Assembly (NCBI GenBank): GCA_022843605.1
Contig: JALHNI010000004.1
Coordinates: 46,126 to 110,125, forward strand
DNA: 64,000 nucleotides
Source of the DNA: Bryobacter sp.
GTDB taxonomy: Bacteria; Acidobacteriota; Terriglobia; Bryobacterales; Bryobacteraceae
Reading direction: 5' to 3'
The notes beneath the pieces were generated by a model, which saw nothing but the letters and a program-made list of their open reading frames with translations, was not told the origin of the DNA and did no database searches. Shown here piece by piece: positions 33,433 through 42,390 of this stretch. The translations under genes and the position numbers were made by a program. Numbering within the stretch: the stretch's first letter is position 1; every line of letters starts with the position of its first letter.

Positions 33433-35844
33433 TTAACTGCTGGGCGTAAACATCTCGCCGCGCTTCTTCTTGCCGCTCCGGTAGAGCTCCTGTTTCATGG
33501 CGAACATCCGCTTGTCGGCGACGTCGAGCAAGGCCTCGGCGGAAATGCCGTCTCCGGGAAACTCAGCGTGTCCGACGCTGAGGCTGACGCATTCGCGGCC
33601 TGTCACTTCCACGCCTTGCGACTGGACCATTTCCCGCATCTTCCTGATACGCCGCTCGACGACCTCTGGTGTCGCACCACGCAGGATCATAACAAACTCG
33701 TCGCCGCCCATACGCGCCACGTAGTCTGAACCCCGGCACATTTGCCGCAGTCCCTGTGCGGTCAATTGCAGCAGCCGATTGCCTTCGAGATGGCCGAAAT
33801 GGTCGTTGACGGCCTTGAAACCATCGAGATCGGTTACCAGCACCGCCAGGGTACCCTCGCCCGCCATGGCTACTTTAACTTCGCTATCCAGGTGCAGGAA
33901 CAGGCTGCGGGCATTCGGTAGTCCCGTGAGTTCATCCGTCGCCGCCGACCGCTGCGCCTGCTTGTAGCGCAGCGCATTCTCGATCGCCGTGCCAGACTTG
34001 GCGCTGATCGCCAAGAGCAAGCGCAGGTGATCCGGCGTAAAGGCATCCGCTTGGCTCGAGTACAGCGCCAGCGCCCCAATCGGCCCATCGTTCCCCTCCA
34101 GAGGCACCGCGAGCGCCGAACGCAGCGTCGAGAACTTCGTGGGATCGTTCAAGTAGCCCGGCTCTACTGACGGGCTGCCGTTCACGATCGGTTGTTGCTT
34201 CTCCACCACCCAGCCGGACAGGCCCTGGCCCAACGGAATCTCGAGCGAGCCAAAGAGCTTCGACTCCGCCCCGGTGACATACTCGGGACGCAACACATCC
34301 TGCTCCGTGATGTAGATCGCCAGACTGTCATGCGGCACGATGTTCTTGAGCCGTCCAGCCAGCAGCGAGAATGTATCGTCAATGCTCAACGACGTCCCGA
34401 TGTCGCGCGTCACTTCCAGCAGCGTCTGAATCTCCTGCCGCGCCGCGGCAATCGACAGTGTGAAATTCATCTGCGCCAGATCGGTGGTGTTGGGTCCAGA
34501 CTCTTCCACCGCCGTCGTCTCCACGTAAGTCGTCCCCCGGAAGTTGCGGACCCGACTCACCGTGGGCGTAGCGGCCCTGGTTTTGCGCTCAAACTCCGCA
34601 TACCGGCGAACGACGATGTCCACCACGCGTGGGTCGAACGTCTTGCCGCTTTCGCTGGCAATCACCTGAATCGCGTCGTCCAGCGGAATCCCCGCGCGGT
34701 ATTGACGATCTGAAGCTAAGGCATCAAGACTGTCCACCACCGCGAGGATCCGTGCCCCGATCGGAATCGCCTCTCCCCGCAAACCTTCGGGATAGCCGGA
34801 GCCGTCCCAGCGTTCGTGGTGAGCCCGCACAATCGGCACCACCGGATAAGGAAATTCGACGGCCTCTAAAATTTCGGCGCCCACCGCCGGGTGCACCTTC
34901 ATCTTGTCGAACTCCTCGGGCGTCAGCTTACCGGGCTTCGAGATGATGTATTCGGGAACAGCCAGCTTGCCGATGTCGTGCAACAGTGCCGCCGCATTCA
35001 GCGCCTGAATCTCGTCATCGCTCAGCCCCATCGCCCGCCCGATCTCCGAAGAGTACACCTGCATGCGCCGCAGATGGTCGTGTGTGGTCTCGTCTTTGGC
35101 ATCGATCGCCAAGGCCAGAGCCTTAATCGTTCGTAGATGAAGTTCCGCCATCCGCTTGGCCTGCCGCTGCTCCTCCGCCAGACGTCCCAGATAAACTCCG
35201 TACGAACGTTCCACCAGGTAAGCCGTGGGTAGCAACAGTACCGAGACTTCCCATCCCAAGGCTGCGAAAAGCACCGAGAAGGCCCAGGCCAGCACCGCGC
35301 AGATCAAGTATTGCGGGGCGGTAAAGAAGAAGTTCTCATACCAATACCGGAACGCTGGCTTGCTGTTGGTGATGCTCAGCACCAGGGAGATCAGCACCGT
35401 ATTGAAGAAGAAGTAGACCAAGCTGGCCACAAAGAACAGCAAAGCCGGATTCGTGCTGATTGCCCGCACCGAAGGCGCATGAAAGGCGGTGTAGCCTGCT
35501 CCGGCGGATAGGATCGTCCCCGCAATGCTGAAGAGGGTCTGCACTGGGCTGGGCCGAACCTTGGGTCCCCACAGGCATTGAGTCGCGCTTCCGATAGCCG
35601 CCACAATCAACATGGCCGGAAACGACAGGTAGTCCATCACCAGCAGGCTCACCAGGTAGTTTGTGGAGAGCGTCCCTTGCACGCCAGGAATATCTACCTT
35701 CAGCGGGGAAGCCAGCACTACAAAGACGAGAGCGAGCCCGAGTTTCGCCCAGGCAATGCTCGTCCAGCCTGCGCACGCGTAAGCAAGCATGCCGAATCCG
35801 GCAAGCAGGACAGCGGTAATGTAGGCCTTAGCAACGGCGCTCAT
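33433..35844 (-). CDS. Membrane HD-GYP + GAF + GGDEF cyclic-di-GMP protein
   Basis: 803 residues. The first 215 or so residues hold six to eight membrane helices. Next comes an HD-GYP phosphodiesterase domain (about 230-420): HDHLRRMQVYSSEIG, LLHDIGKLAVPEYIISKPGKL, HHERWDGSGYPEGLRGE. Then a GAF domain (about 440-625), and a C-terminal GGDEF diguanylate cyclase domain (about 640-800): DELTGLPNARS, DLDGFKAVNDHFGH, ARMGGDEFVMIL. An inhibitory-site RxxD (RGSD) stands five residues before GGDEF. Both active-site motifs are intact, so it may make and break c-di-GMP under GAF control. A direct hint that this cell switches surface behaviour, though output genes are not shown. Confidence 0.93.
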   Translation of the reverse strand: MSAVAKAYITAVLLAGFGMLAYACAGWTSIAWAKLGLALVFVVLASPLKVDIPGVQGTLSTNYLVSLLVMDYLSFPAMLIVAAIGSATQCLWGPKVRPSPVQTLFSIAGTILSAGAGYTAFHAPSVRAISTNPALLFFVASLVYFFFNTVLISLVLSITNSKPAFRYWYENFFFTAPQYLICAVLAWAFSVLFAALGWEVSVLLLPTAYLVERSYGVYLGRLAEEQRQAKRMAELHLRTIKALALAIDAKDETTHDHLRRMQVYSSEIGRAMGLSDDEIQALNAAALLHDIGKLAVPEYIISKPGKLTPEEFDKMKVHPAVGAEILEAVEFPYPVVPIVRAHHERWDGSGYPEGLRGEAIPIGARILAVVDSLDALASDRQYRAGIPLDDAIQVIASESGKTFDPRVVDIVVRRYAEFERKTRAATPTVSRVRNFRGTTYVETTAVEESGPNTTDLAQMNFTLSIAAARQEIQTLLEVTRDIGTSLSIDDTFSLLAGRLKNIVPHDSLAIYITEQDVLRPEYVTGAESKLFGSLEIPLGQGLSGWVVEKQQPIVNGSPSVEPGYLNDPTKFSTLRSALAVPLEGNDGPIGALALYSSQADAFTPDHLRLLLAISAKSGTAIENALRYKQAQRSAATDELTGLPNARSLFLHLDSEVKVAMAGEGTLAVLVTDLDGFKAVNDHFGHLEGNRLLQLTAQGLRQMCRGSDYVARMGGDEFVMILRGATPEVVERRIRKMREMVQSQGVEVTGRECVSLSVGHAEFPGDGISAEALLDVADKRMFAMKQELYRSGKKKRGEMFTPSS

Positions 35845-35992
35845 AAACTGTTTTTCATTTGCTCAGGGCGTAAATACACCTCAAGCAGGCCCCTTTTGGG
35901 CTACTTCACCTTTCGACAATCCCGGGACGCGCGAGCATGGGGCAATCACCTTAGAAAGCCCTCTCAGGTCCGCCTGTGATACGCTCGCCCCG

Positions 35993-37561
35993 ATGCATCC
36001 CTGGTTGGCTCACTATGCACCCCACGTCCCGGCGTTCATTCCGCTGCCGGAGGAAACGCTGATGGAAGCTTTCGCGGCACGTGCCAGACAATTTCCGGAG
36101 AACACGGCGGTGTTCCACTTTGAAACACGGGTCTCCTTCGACAGCATTGCGACCGAGGCGCTCCGCTTCGCCACCCAACTCGCCCAATGGGGCATCGGCC
36201 CTGGGGACCGGGTCGCGCTCTCTCTGCAAAACGATCCTGACTTTCTCATCGCTCAATACGGCACCTGGATGCTCGGCGCCATCGTGGTTCCGCTCAGTGC
36301 TCTCCTTAAAGAACGGGAAATCGCCTTCCATTTATCCGATTCCGGAGCCCGTGCCTACATTTCTCGCGACGAAATCTTTGCCGCCCATGGCCGTCATGCC
36401 CTTGGCTCCACTCAGGTCTCGCACGTCCTGCTTTCGAGCCAGTTCTCTGCCCTGCCCCCGCCGGACCCCACCGTGCGGATCTCCCCCGGCCTTGATGACG
36501 CCGCTTATCTTGTCTATACATCCGGCACCACCGGCCACCCCAAAGGCGCCATCAGCCGCCACCGGCAGATCGCCTTCAACGCTCGAGTCTTCCAGACCTG
36601 GTTCAATGCCACGGAAAACGACGTTATTGCCGGAATGGCTCCCCTGTTCCACATCACCGGACTCGTCGCGCAGATCGCTCTCTCAGCCCTCTCCGGCGCT
36701 CCTCTGATCCTGGCGCATCGATTTCAAGCGGCCGAAATGCTCCGCCTGATTGAACTGCACCGCGCCACCATCTCGGTAGCCGCCATCACCGCCTACATCG
36801 CGCTTCTCAAGGAGCCCGGCAGCCAGCAACTCCCCCACTGGACCAAATGCGGTACTGGCGGCGCCCCGGTACCACCCTCCGTCGTCGAGCAGTTCGAGCG
36901 GCGTTTTGGCGTCCGTATCCACAACACTTACGGCCTCACCGAATCGAATTCGCCCAGCCACCTCACGCCGATCGGCGCCACTGGACCCGTTGATCCGGTC
37001 TCCGGCGCGCTCGCCATCGGCCTGCCCATTCCGAACTCGGTCGCCAAAATCGTTCACCCCGAAGAACCCTCGCGAGAACTCCCGCCCGGCGAACCCGGCG
37101 AAATCGCCCTGCAGGGTCCCATGATTTTTGACGGCTATTGGAATCGGCCCGAGGAATCCGCGGCAGTCTTTCACGAAGGATTCTTCCTCACGGGCGACAT
37201 CGGCATCATGGATGCCGAAGGTTGGTTCTACGTCGTCGACCGCAAGAAGGACATGATCGTGGCCTCCGGCTTCAAGGTCTGGCCGCGCGAGGTGGAGGAC
37301 GTTCTTTATCAGCATCCGGCGGTGCGGGAAGCCGCAGTCGTCGGCATCCCGGACGACTATCGCGGCGAAACCGTCAAGGCCATTGTGGCAACGCGTTCCC
37401 CCGTCACGGAAGCGGAGATCATCGAGTTCTGTAAGGAGCGTCTGGCGGCTTACAAATATCCACGTCAGGTGGAGTTTGTCGAGGAGATTCCGAAAACCGC
37501 TAGTGGCAAGTTCCTGCGCCGCGCATTCCGTACTCCCTTACCTGCAGGAGGAAAGTCCTAG
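35993..37561 (+). CDS. AMP-binding acyl-CoA synthetase
   Basis: 522 residues of the ANL superfamily. AMP-binding motif YTSGTTGHPKGAI (about residue 178), YGLTESNSPS (about 310), FLTGDIGIMD, the hinge KKDMIVASGFKVWP, and a C-terminal lysine in PKTASGKFLRR give the full set of adenylation and thioesterification residues. It would activate a fatty or aromatic acid to its CoA ester. Substrate specificity is not readable. The gene stands alone, opposite the c-di-GMP gene (148 bp between starts). A small membrane protein gene follows at 37618. Confidence 0.92.
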   Translation: MHPWLAHYAPHVPAFIPLPEETLMEAFAARARQFPENTAVFHFETRVSFDSIATEALRFATQLAQWGIGPGDRVALSLQNDPDFLIAQYGTWMLGAIVVPLSALLKEREIAFHLSDSGARAYISRDEIFAAHGRHALGSTQVSHVLLSSQFSALPPPDPTVRISPGLDDAAYLVYTSGTTGHPKGAISRHRQIAFNARVFQTWFNATENDVIAGMAPLFHITGLVAQIALSALSGAPLILAHRFQAAEMLRLIELHRATISVAAITAYIALLKEPGSQQLPHWTKCGTGGAPVPPSVVEQFERRFGVRIHNTYGLTESNSPSHLTPIGATGPVDPVSGALAIGLPIPNSVAKIVHPEEPSRELPPGEPGEIALQGPMIFDGYWNRPEESAAVFHEGFFLTGDIGIMDAEGWFYVVDRKKDMIVASGFKVWPREVEDVLYQHPAVREAAVVGIPDDYRGETVKAIVATRSPVTEAEIIEFCKERLAAYKYPRQVEFVEEIPKTASGKFLRRAFRTPLPAGGKS

Positions 37562-37617
37562 TACAAAACGCCAGAAGACTCATCGCCAAACGGACGGGTG
37601 GTCGCCATCCTTAGGGT

Positions 37618-37854
37618 ATGGCTACTGCTGATCACACAACGTTCACGAATGTTCACGCGGGTGGCACCGATACCAAACGGCAACCGGCTCAGTTTCGCAT
37701 CCGCATGGGGCGAAGCCGCCGCTACCAGACCGACACCCTGCCTGAAGCGCCCGTGAAGCAGTATCACCTCACCGGCTTCATCGTCACGAGCATTGTGATT
37801 TGCGCCGCAGCCTACCTGCTCGGGCTGGTGCTGGGCAGCCTGATGCTGCCCTAG
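37618..37854 (+). CDS. Small single-pass membrane protein
   Basis: 78 residues: a hydrophilic N-terminal half and one C-terminal membrane helix (GFIVTSIVICAAAYLLGLVLGSLML). Third codon positions are G/C rich across the frame, which supports coding. Its stop overlaps the convergent gene at 37851 by 4 bp. A near-tandem ribosome site is not obvious. No family recognised; a tail-anchored orientation is likely. Confidence 0.5.
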   Translation: MATADHTTFTNVHAGGTDTKRQPAQFRIRMGRSRRYQTDTLPEAPVKQYHLTGFIVTSIVICAAAYLLGLVLGSLMLP

Positions 37855-38738
37855 CGCCCCGCCAAAAAGCTACTCACGGCCCGCTTCGCCTTTTTTAGTG
37901 ACTCTGCCACACTACTCGCCCCCGTCGCCACGCCACCTCCGGCATGGCGCTTGCCCGTCCCCACCGCGTCCAGCGTGGCATCTCCCGCAAAGACCGTCGC
38001 CTTCACGGGCACCAGCACCGGATAGAGGTTGGCGATGCCCTCTGACTGGGCGATCACGGTCTGAACCGACGAACTGAACTCCGGCCGGAGTTTCTGCTTC
38101 AAGGCCCATTGCTTGGATTGAATCCACTCTGAGCCATTCATCGGATGCTCAACGGAACCAACGTTCACCACCGCTCGGGGACGCCAAGGCTGCATGTTCT
38201 CGCAGCGGTCTCCCCCGCAACCTCGTGAACACAGCTTCTGACTCAGAAAGGAAGCATGCTTCCCCTGCGAAATCCAGACCGTAGGGCCCTGCTTCGCCGC
38301 ATCCAGCAAATGAGCTCGCGCGCCGTGCGCCGTGTCGCAAATGGTCCCCTGGTGCCCGGCCGCCATCCATGCGACGGCGTGCCAGTGTTTCGCCGCATGA
38401 TCGGGATTCGGATTCCGCAACAACGCCGAGACATGCTCCACATCGAGCGGATGCGAACCTCGGCCGCAATCGCGCGCCCACAAATGGTAATAATGCAATT
38501 CGATCTCGCCTTCGCCACGCAAAGTGACAAAACCGTACAGCGTGCCGTTGCGCGATACTGGCCGTGGCGCGGACTCATGCCTCGCGAACTCCGCCGGCAG
38601 GACGTCGCAATCCTTCGTGCTCACCATAAATCGCGGCACGAAGCGCTCCAGGAGTTGCTGCTCAAACTTGTCAGGGAGGGTGTCCTGGTCGAGATCGGCC
38701 GCGGCAAGCGAGGAGGCGAGCAAGAGGAGCCAGCGCAT
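37851..38738 (-). CDS. Exported protein with Vps62-like pattern, function unknown
   Basis: 295 residues from ATG 38736-38738, which begins a signal peptide (RWLLLLASSLAAA). The mature part starts with DLDQDTLPDKFEQQLLERFVPRF and has nine or so cysteines (e.g. CSRGCGGDRCENM). Patterns GEIELHYYHLWARDCG, HPLDVEHVSALLR and VWISQGKHASFLS recall the plant/fungal Vps62/DUF946 arrangement (a DxEHV then a KHAS element), but this is a guess. A possible disulphide-stabilised cell-surface or extracellular protein. Confidence 0.6.
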   Translation of the reverse strand: MRWLLLLASSLAAADLDQDTLPDKFEQQLLERFVPRFMVSTKDCDVLPAEFARHESAPRPVSRNGTLYGFVTLRGEGEIELHYYHLWARDCGRGSHPLDVEHVSALLRNPNPDHAAKHWHAVAWMAAGHQGTICDTAHGARAHLLDAAKQGPTVWISQGKHASFLSQKLCSRGCGGDRCENMQPWRPRAVVNVGSVEHPMNGSEWIQSKQWALKQKLRPEFSSSVQTVIAQSEGIANLYPVLVPVKATVFAGDATLDAVGTGKRHAGGGVATGASSVAESLKKAKRAVSSFLAGR

Positions 38739-38754
38739 GAACTTTGAGGATAGC

Positions 38755-39276
38755 CTAAGGCGTTTCGTTCTCATGCGGCCCGGACAGATAGCCGTAAAAG
38801 TCCAGCGGCGCATCGCAATGCGCCTTGGTCAGCAGAATGATTTGAAACGTGTGGCCGGAGAAGTGCTCCACCACATGGTAGATCGCCTCGAGAGCGGTCA
38901 GGCGAAAGCCCTGTATCTCGACCAGCTCGGTCAACCGGGCGGCGGGCAAGGCCTGAAGCACGACGATCGCCTCTTGAATCGTCTGGTTCAACACCTGCCG
39001 GAGATCGTCTTTCGCCTGCCCGGCGCGGGCGGCGAACTCGGCGTCGCGCTGGCGGAGGTCCGGTTGCTGGCCGACTCCCGAGATGAGCCATTGGCGGACA
39101 TTGCCTGCCAGGTGCAGCACCAGATTCCCGACCGCGTTGGAGTGTTCATTGGCCCGCTGCCAGACCTGGTCCTCGGCAAGCGCATCAAGGCATGTGCCGA
39201 TGCGATCCGCCATTTGCTCCAGCTTGCGACAGGAAAAATTTAGAAAGACGGTCTCGGCCGCGCTGGGGGAGTTCAC
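38755..39276 (-). CDS. DinB-like (DUF1572-type) protein
   Basis: 173 residues, about the family length. The four-helix DinB fold is suggested by RKLEQMADRIGTCLDAL, NAVGNLVLHLAGNVRQWL and AIYHVVEHFSGHTFQIILLTK. Likely metal ligands: His55 (LVLHLAGN), His134, His138 and His142. The family is metal-binding and in part acts as thiol-dependent transferase; many members have no known role. It ends 16 bp before the Vps62-like gene's start on the same strand. Confidence 0.82.
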   Translation of the reverse strand: MNSPSAAETVFLNFSCRKLEQMADRIGTCLDALAEDQVWQRANEHSNAVGNLVLHLAGNVRQWLISGVGQQPDLRQRDAEFAARAGQAKDDLRQVLNQTIQEAIVVLQALPAARLTELVEIQGFRLTALEAIYHVVEHFSGHTFQIILLTKAHCDAPLDFYGYLSGPHENETP

Positions 39277-39285
39277 AAAGAAAGT

Positions 39286-39642
39286 CTAGCGAATCAAGGC
39301 GCGAATCGCGTCCAGGCAAAGGACGGCGACGTGCTTCGATTCGGGGATCAGTCCCCCGAGAGCCGAATCAATCGCCTCGCGGTTGATCGCTTTCACCTGC
39401 GCCCGAGTCTGGTCTTCCATCATTTCCGTCAGCGCGGAACCAGCCGCGACGCAAGCCGTGCAGCCACGCGCCCGGTAGCGAACTTCCGCGACATTGTCGC
39501 CATCCCAAGCCACGCTGAGGCGGAGCACATCGCCGCAAACCGGGTTACTCACCTCCACGGTCTGCGCGGGAGCGGCCAAATCGCCGACGTTGCGCGGATT
39601 CTCGAAGTGATCTAACAGTTGGGCAGAATGCATGAGGGACAT
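39286..39642 (-). CDS. NifU/IscU-like iron-sulfur scaffold protein
   Basis: 118 residues from ATG 39640-39642. Cluster-ligand cysteines appear at the expected positions: Cys36 in NPVCGD (with the conserved Asp38 that aids transfer), Cys61 in RGCTACVAAG (Cys64 also present), and Cys109 in VAVLCLDAI. N-terminal HSAQLLDHFENPRNVGDL is typical of IscU. Standalone proteins of this kind hold a [2Fe-2S] cluster and pass it to apo-proteins. No cysteine desulfurase or HscA/B is near, though an aminotransferase-V gene lies 11 kb away. Upstream residues of the frame were rejected as they contain no family features. Confidence 0.85.
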   Translation of the reverse strand: MSLMHSAQLLDHFENPRNVGDLAAPAQTVEVSNPVCGDVLRLSVAWDGDNVAEVRYRARGCTACVAAGSALTEMMEDQTRAQVKAINREAIDSALGGLIPESKHVAVLCLDAIRALIR

Positions 39643-39672
39643 CTTTAGTGTGACACGCAGTAAGCTGGAAAG

Positions 39673-40074
39673 ATGCTGATGGTGGTGGCGGCAATTCTCG
39701 AACGCGACGGAAACATGCTGATTGGGCAACGGCGCGCAGGCGGATCGCACGCCGGAAAATGGGAGTTTCCGGGGGGCAAAGTGGAGAGCGGCGAGTCACC
39801 CGAAGAGGCCATCGTCCGGGAACTACGCGAAGAGCTGGCCATTGAAGCGGCCGGGGTGCGCGAGATCCATCGCTATGAGTACGCCTATCCGGGCAAGCGT
39901 CCATTGTTGCTGGTCTTTCTGCGTGTCGGGTCGTTCACGGGAGAGCCGGTCAATCAGGCGTTCGCCCGCCTCGCCTGGGCGCCGCCCAGCACCTTTTCCC
40001 GCTATGACTTTCTCGACGGCGACCGCGACTTCCTCACCTGGCTGGCGGCTTCAGATTCGTCTCAAACAGCTTAA
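39673..40074 (+). CDS. MutT-type Nudix hydrolase
   Basis: 133 residues. Nudix box GGKVESGESPEEAIVRELREEL matches Gx5Ex7REUxEExGU apart from the last Gly. N-terminal VVAAILERDGNMLIGQRR and WEFPGGKVE fit the MutT/(d)CTP-pyrophosphohydrolase group, which clears oxidised or non-canonical nucleotides. A second ATG at 39679 has the better-spaced GGAAAG ribosome site and may be the true start. Its 3' end overlaps the convergent S9 peptidase gene by 41 bp. Confidence 0.9.
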   Translation: MLMVVAAILERDGNMLIGQRRAGGSHAGKWEFPGGKVESGESPEEAIVRELREELAIEAAGVREIHRYEYAYPGKRPLLLVFLRVGSFTGEPVNQAFARLAWAPPSTFSRYDFLDGDRDFLTWLAASDSSQTA

Positions 40075-42358
40075 GAATGCGCTTATACTCATCGGCCCAA
40101 CTGCTCGGTTGAACAAAACCGTGATCCTCCACCGGATAAGCCGCCAATTCCCAATTCTCTTTACGTAACTCGATCAGCCGTTGGGCCAAGCGCACGCTGT
40201 CCTGAAAATGGACGTTGAGGTCGACCATGCCATGGCAGATCAACAGCGCACCTTTTAGGTTCTGCGCAAAGTAGATAGGCGAGCTGCGCCGGTACGCTTC
40301 AGGATCCTGCTGGGGCTCGTTCAAGATGTTGGCCGTGTACGGATGATTGTATTGGGCCCAATCAGTAACGGGGCGCAGGGCGGCACCAGCGGCGAAGACG
40401 TCGGGTTGGGTGAACATCGCCATCAAGGTAATGAAACCGCCATAGGAGCCGCCGTAGAGGCCAATCCGCTTGGGATCAATGCCGTGCTGCTCCACCAGCC
40501 ATTTAGCGCCATCGACGTGATCGTCCAGATCCTTGCCGCCCATATGACGAAAGATTCCGGTCCGCCAGTCGCGGCCATACCCGGCGGAGCCCCGGAAGTC
40601 CAGATCGAGAACAGTGTAACCCTTCTCCAGCAATAAGTGATGAAACAGGTAGGGCTGCGAGTAATTTGACCACCACTTATGCGCATTCTGTAAGTAACCG
40701 GCCCCGTGGACAAAGATCACCGCCGGACCGCCCTTTACCGGCTTAGCCGGACGATAGAGACGGGCATAGACATCGGCGCCATCGCGCGCCCGGAAAGTGA
40801 CAATCGGCACCTCCTTCCACGCGTAGCTGGCAAACTCCGGCGCCGGCGAGTGGGTAAGTGCCTTGAGCGCGCCGCCCTTTTCCAACATGTAAAGTTCGGG
40901 CGGTTGATTCATCTTTGAATAGAGCGCGGCGATCGATTGCCCATCTGGGGAAATCAAGGGCTCATACTGTCCGACGGCCACACTCAAACGCGTGCGGGCG
41001 CCGCCCGTGGCCGGCATCGAATAGAGATGCTGCTCGCCGGGGTGGGATTCGTTTGTCACCAGGTAAAAGGTCTTCCGGTCCAGTGAAAGCTCGGCCCGAG
41101 TTACTTCCCACTTCCCTCCGGTCAACGCCTTTGGCTCACCGCCGGCAAAGGGGACGGTGTAAAGGTGCAGGTAACTGGGCATCTCCGCGGTGAACCACAA
41201 ATCCTTTCCGCCATTCATCCAGCCCATGGCCTGGGCCCCGCCCCACAACACCCAGGCGGGGTCGTGAAGGTTGACTAACTGCCGGACCTTGCACTGCTCC
41301 CAATCCAAGGCAAAGATCCATTCGTCTTCGTTGTCCGTCGAGCGCGCCCGGACCACCGCCCGTTCCTGAGTGTCATTGAAGAGGAGCCCGGTCCATTGCA
41401 ACGGCCGGTTCTTCTCCTTACCGTCTTTGTCCTTTTCGCGATCTTTCAGGCCGGCGTCGACGTACTTTACCTCGCCGGTCAGCACATCCATCACCCCGAG
41501 CTTCATCGCCGGTTGCAGGTCGCCTACCTTGGTGCGCGTCGGAATCTGTTCGGCGTAAACGCTGCCGGTAATGTAATTCGGCACCGCGGCAGTCTTCGAG
41601 TTATCCGCGGTCTCGCGCAGGAAAACGATCACGTGTTTCTCGTCAGTAGAAAGAGTGAGCGCGGAAATTTGTAACTTTGTCCCCAGATAAAAGGGCTTAC
41701 GCGGATTGTCGAGTTTCTTCTTCGCCTCGTCTTCCTTCTTCTTCTCCGCACGTTTCCGGACAATCTCCAGCAGCGCCTCCTCTTCCTTCTTGATGAACTC
41801 CTGGCTATCGGTTCCTTTCTTGTCATCGCCGGGCGGAGCGGCCCCCGGACGAATGTCCGTCATCTGCTCAATGAAACCGGACTCGAGCGAAAGGAGATAC
41901 AGGTTATTCACCCGCGTAAAGGCCAGGCGTTTGCCGTCGAGAATCCAGTGCGGATGACTCTCGGCATCCGTGGTCCGGGTGAGTGGCCGCGCTATGTCGC
42001 GCCGATAGTCATAGTGCCATAGGTCGCCAGATTGCGTGTAAACCGCCTGTGTCCGATCGCGCGTATAAACCGGATTCAGCGGAGGCGCCAACTTCGCCTC
42101 GGCATCGGTCAGCTTGCGCAGGCCCGAGCCATCGCGGCGAACGACGTATAGGTCGAAGTCCCGCTCCACGGCATCCTGCCATTGCTTCCAGCGGAAGTAA
42201 AGGTGTTGGTTGTCTCCCGCCCATCGAACCTCTTTGGGCTCATAGCCATACAGATTGGACCCGCGCATGATGAAGTCCACGGAGAGCGCGGGCGTTTTGG
42301 CTTGAGGAGCAGAAAGTGCGAGCGCAACGGTGACACACAAAGCAAGAAACAAACGCAT
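40034..42358 (-). CDS. Secreted S9-family peptidase (DPP IV/acylaminoacyl-peptidase-like)
   Basis: 774 residues with a signal peptide (RLFLALCVTVALALSAPQ). The first two thirds form a beta-propeller-like region of WD/TolB-type strands (e.g. LYFRWKQWQD, YFLVTNESHPG); the last third is the alpha/beta hydrolase domain with nucleophile in GGSYGG (about residue 635), Asp in HGMVDLNVH (about 712) and His in VEDHGF (about 744). A charged Lys/Glu-rich insert lies near residues 190-220. It likely cuts dipeptides or peptides in the periplasm. Single gene, convergent with mutT. Confidence 0.9.
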   Translation of the reverse strand: MRLFLALCVTVALALSAPQAKTPALSVDFIMRGSNLYGYEPKEVRWAGDNQHLYFRWKQWQDAVERDFDLYVVRRDGSGLRKLTDAEAKLAPPLNPVYTRDRTQAVYTQSGDLWHYDYRRDIARPLTRTTDAESHPHWILDGKRLAFTRVNNLYLLSLESGFIEQMTDIRPGAAPPGDDKKGTDSQEFIKKEEEALLEIVRKRAEKKKEDEAKKKLDNPRKPFYLGTKLQISALTLSTDEKHVIVFLRETADNSKTAAVPNYITGSVYAEQIPTRTKVGDLQPAMKLGVMDVLTGEVKYVDAGLKDREKDKDGKEKNRPLQWTGLLFNDTQERAVVRARSTDNEDEWIFALDWEQCKVRQLVNLHDPAWVLWGGAQAMGWMNGGKDLWFTAEMPSYLHLYTVPFAGGEPKALTGGKWEVTRAELSLDRKTFYLVTNESHPGEQHLYSMPATGGARTRLSVAVGQYEPLISPDGQSIAALYSKMNQPPELYMLEKGGALKALTHSPAPEFASYAWKEVPIVTFRARDGADVYARLYRPAKPVKGGPAVIFVHGAGYLQNAHKWWSNYSQPYLFHHLLLEKGYTVLDLDFRGSAGYGRDWRTGIFRHMGGKDLDDHVDGAKWLVEQHGIDPKRIGLYGGSYGGFITLMAMFTQPDVFAAGAALRPVTDWAQYNHPYTANILNEPQQDPEAYRRSSPIYFAQNLKGALLICHGMVDLNVHFQDSVRLAQRLIELRKENWELAAYPVEDHGFVQPSSWADEYKRILKLFETNLKPPAR

Positions 42359-42390
42359 GGATTAGTGATAGCACGAGCCCGGCGACTTAG

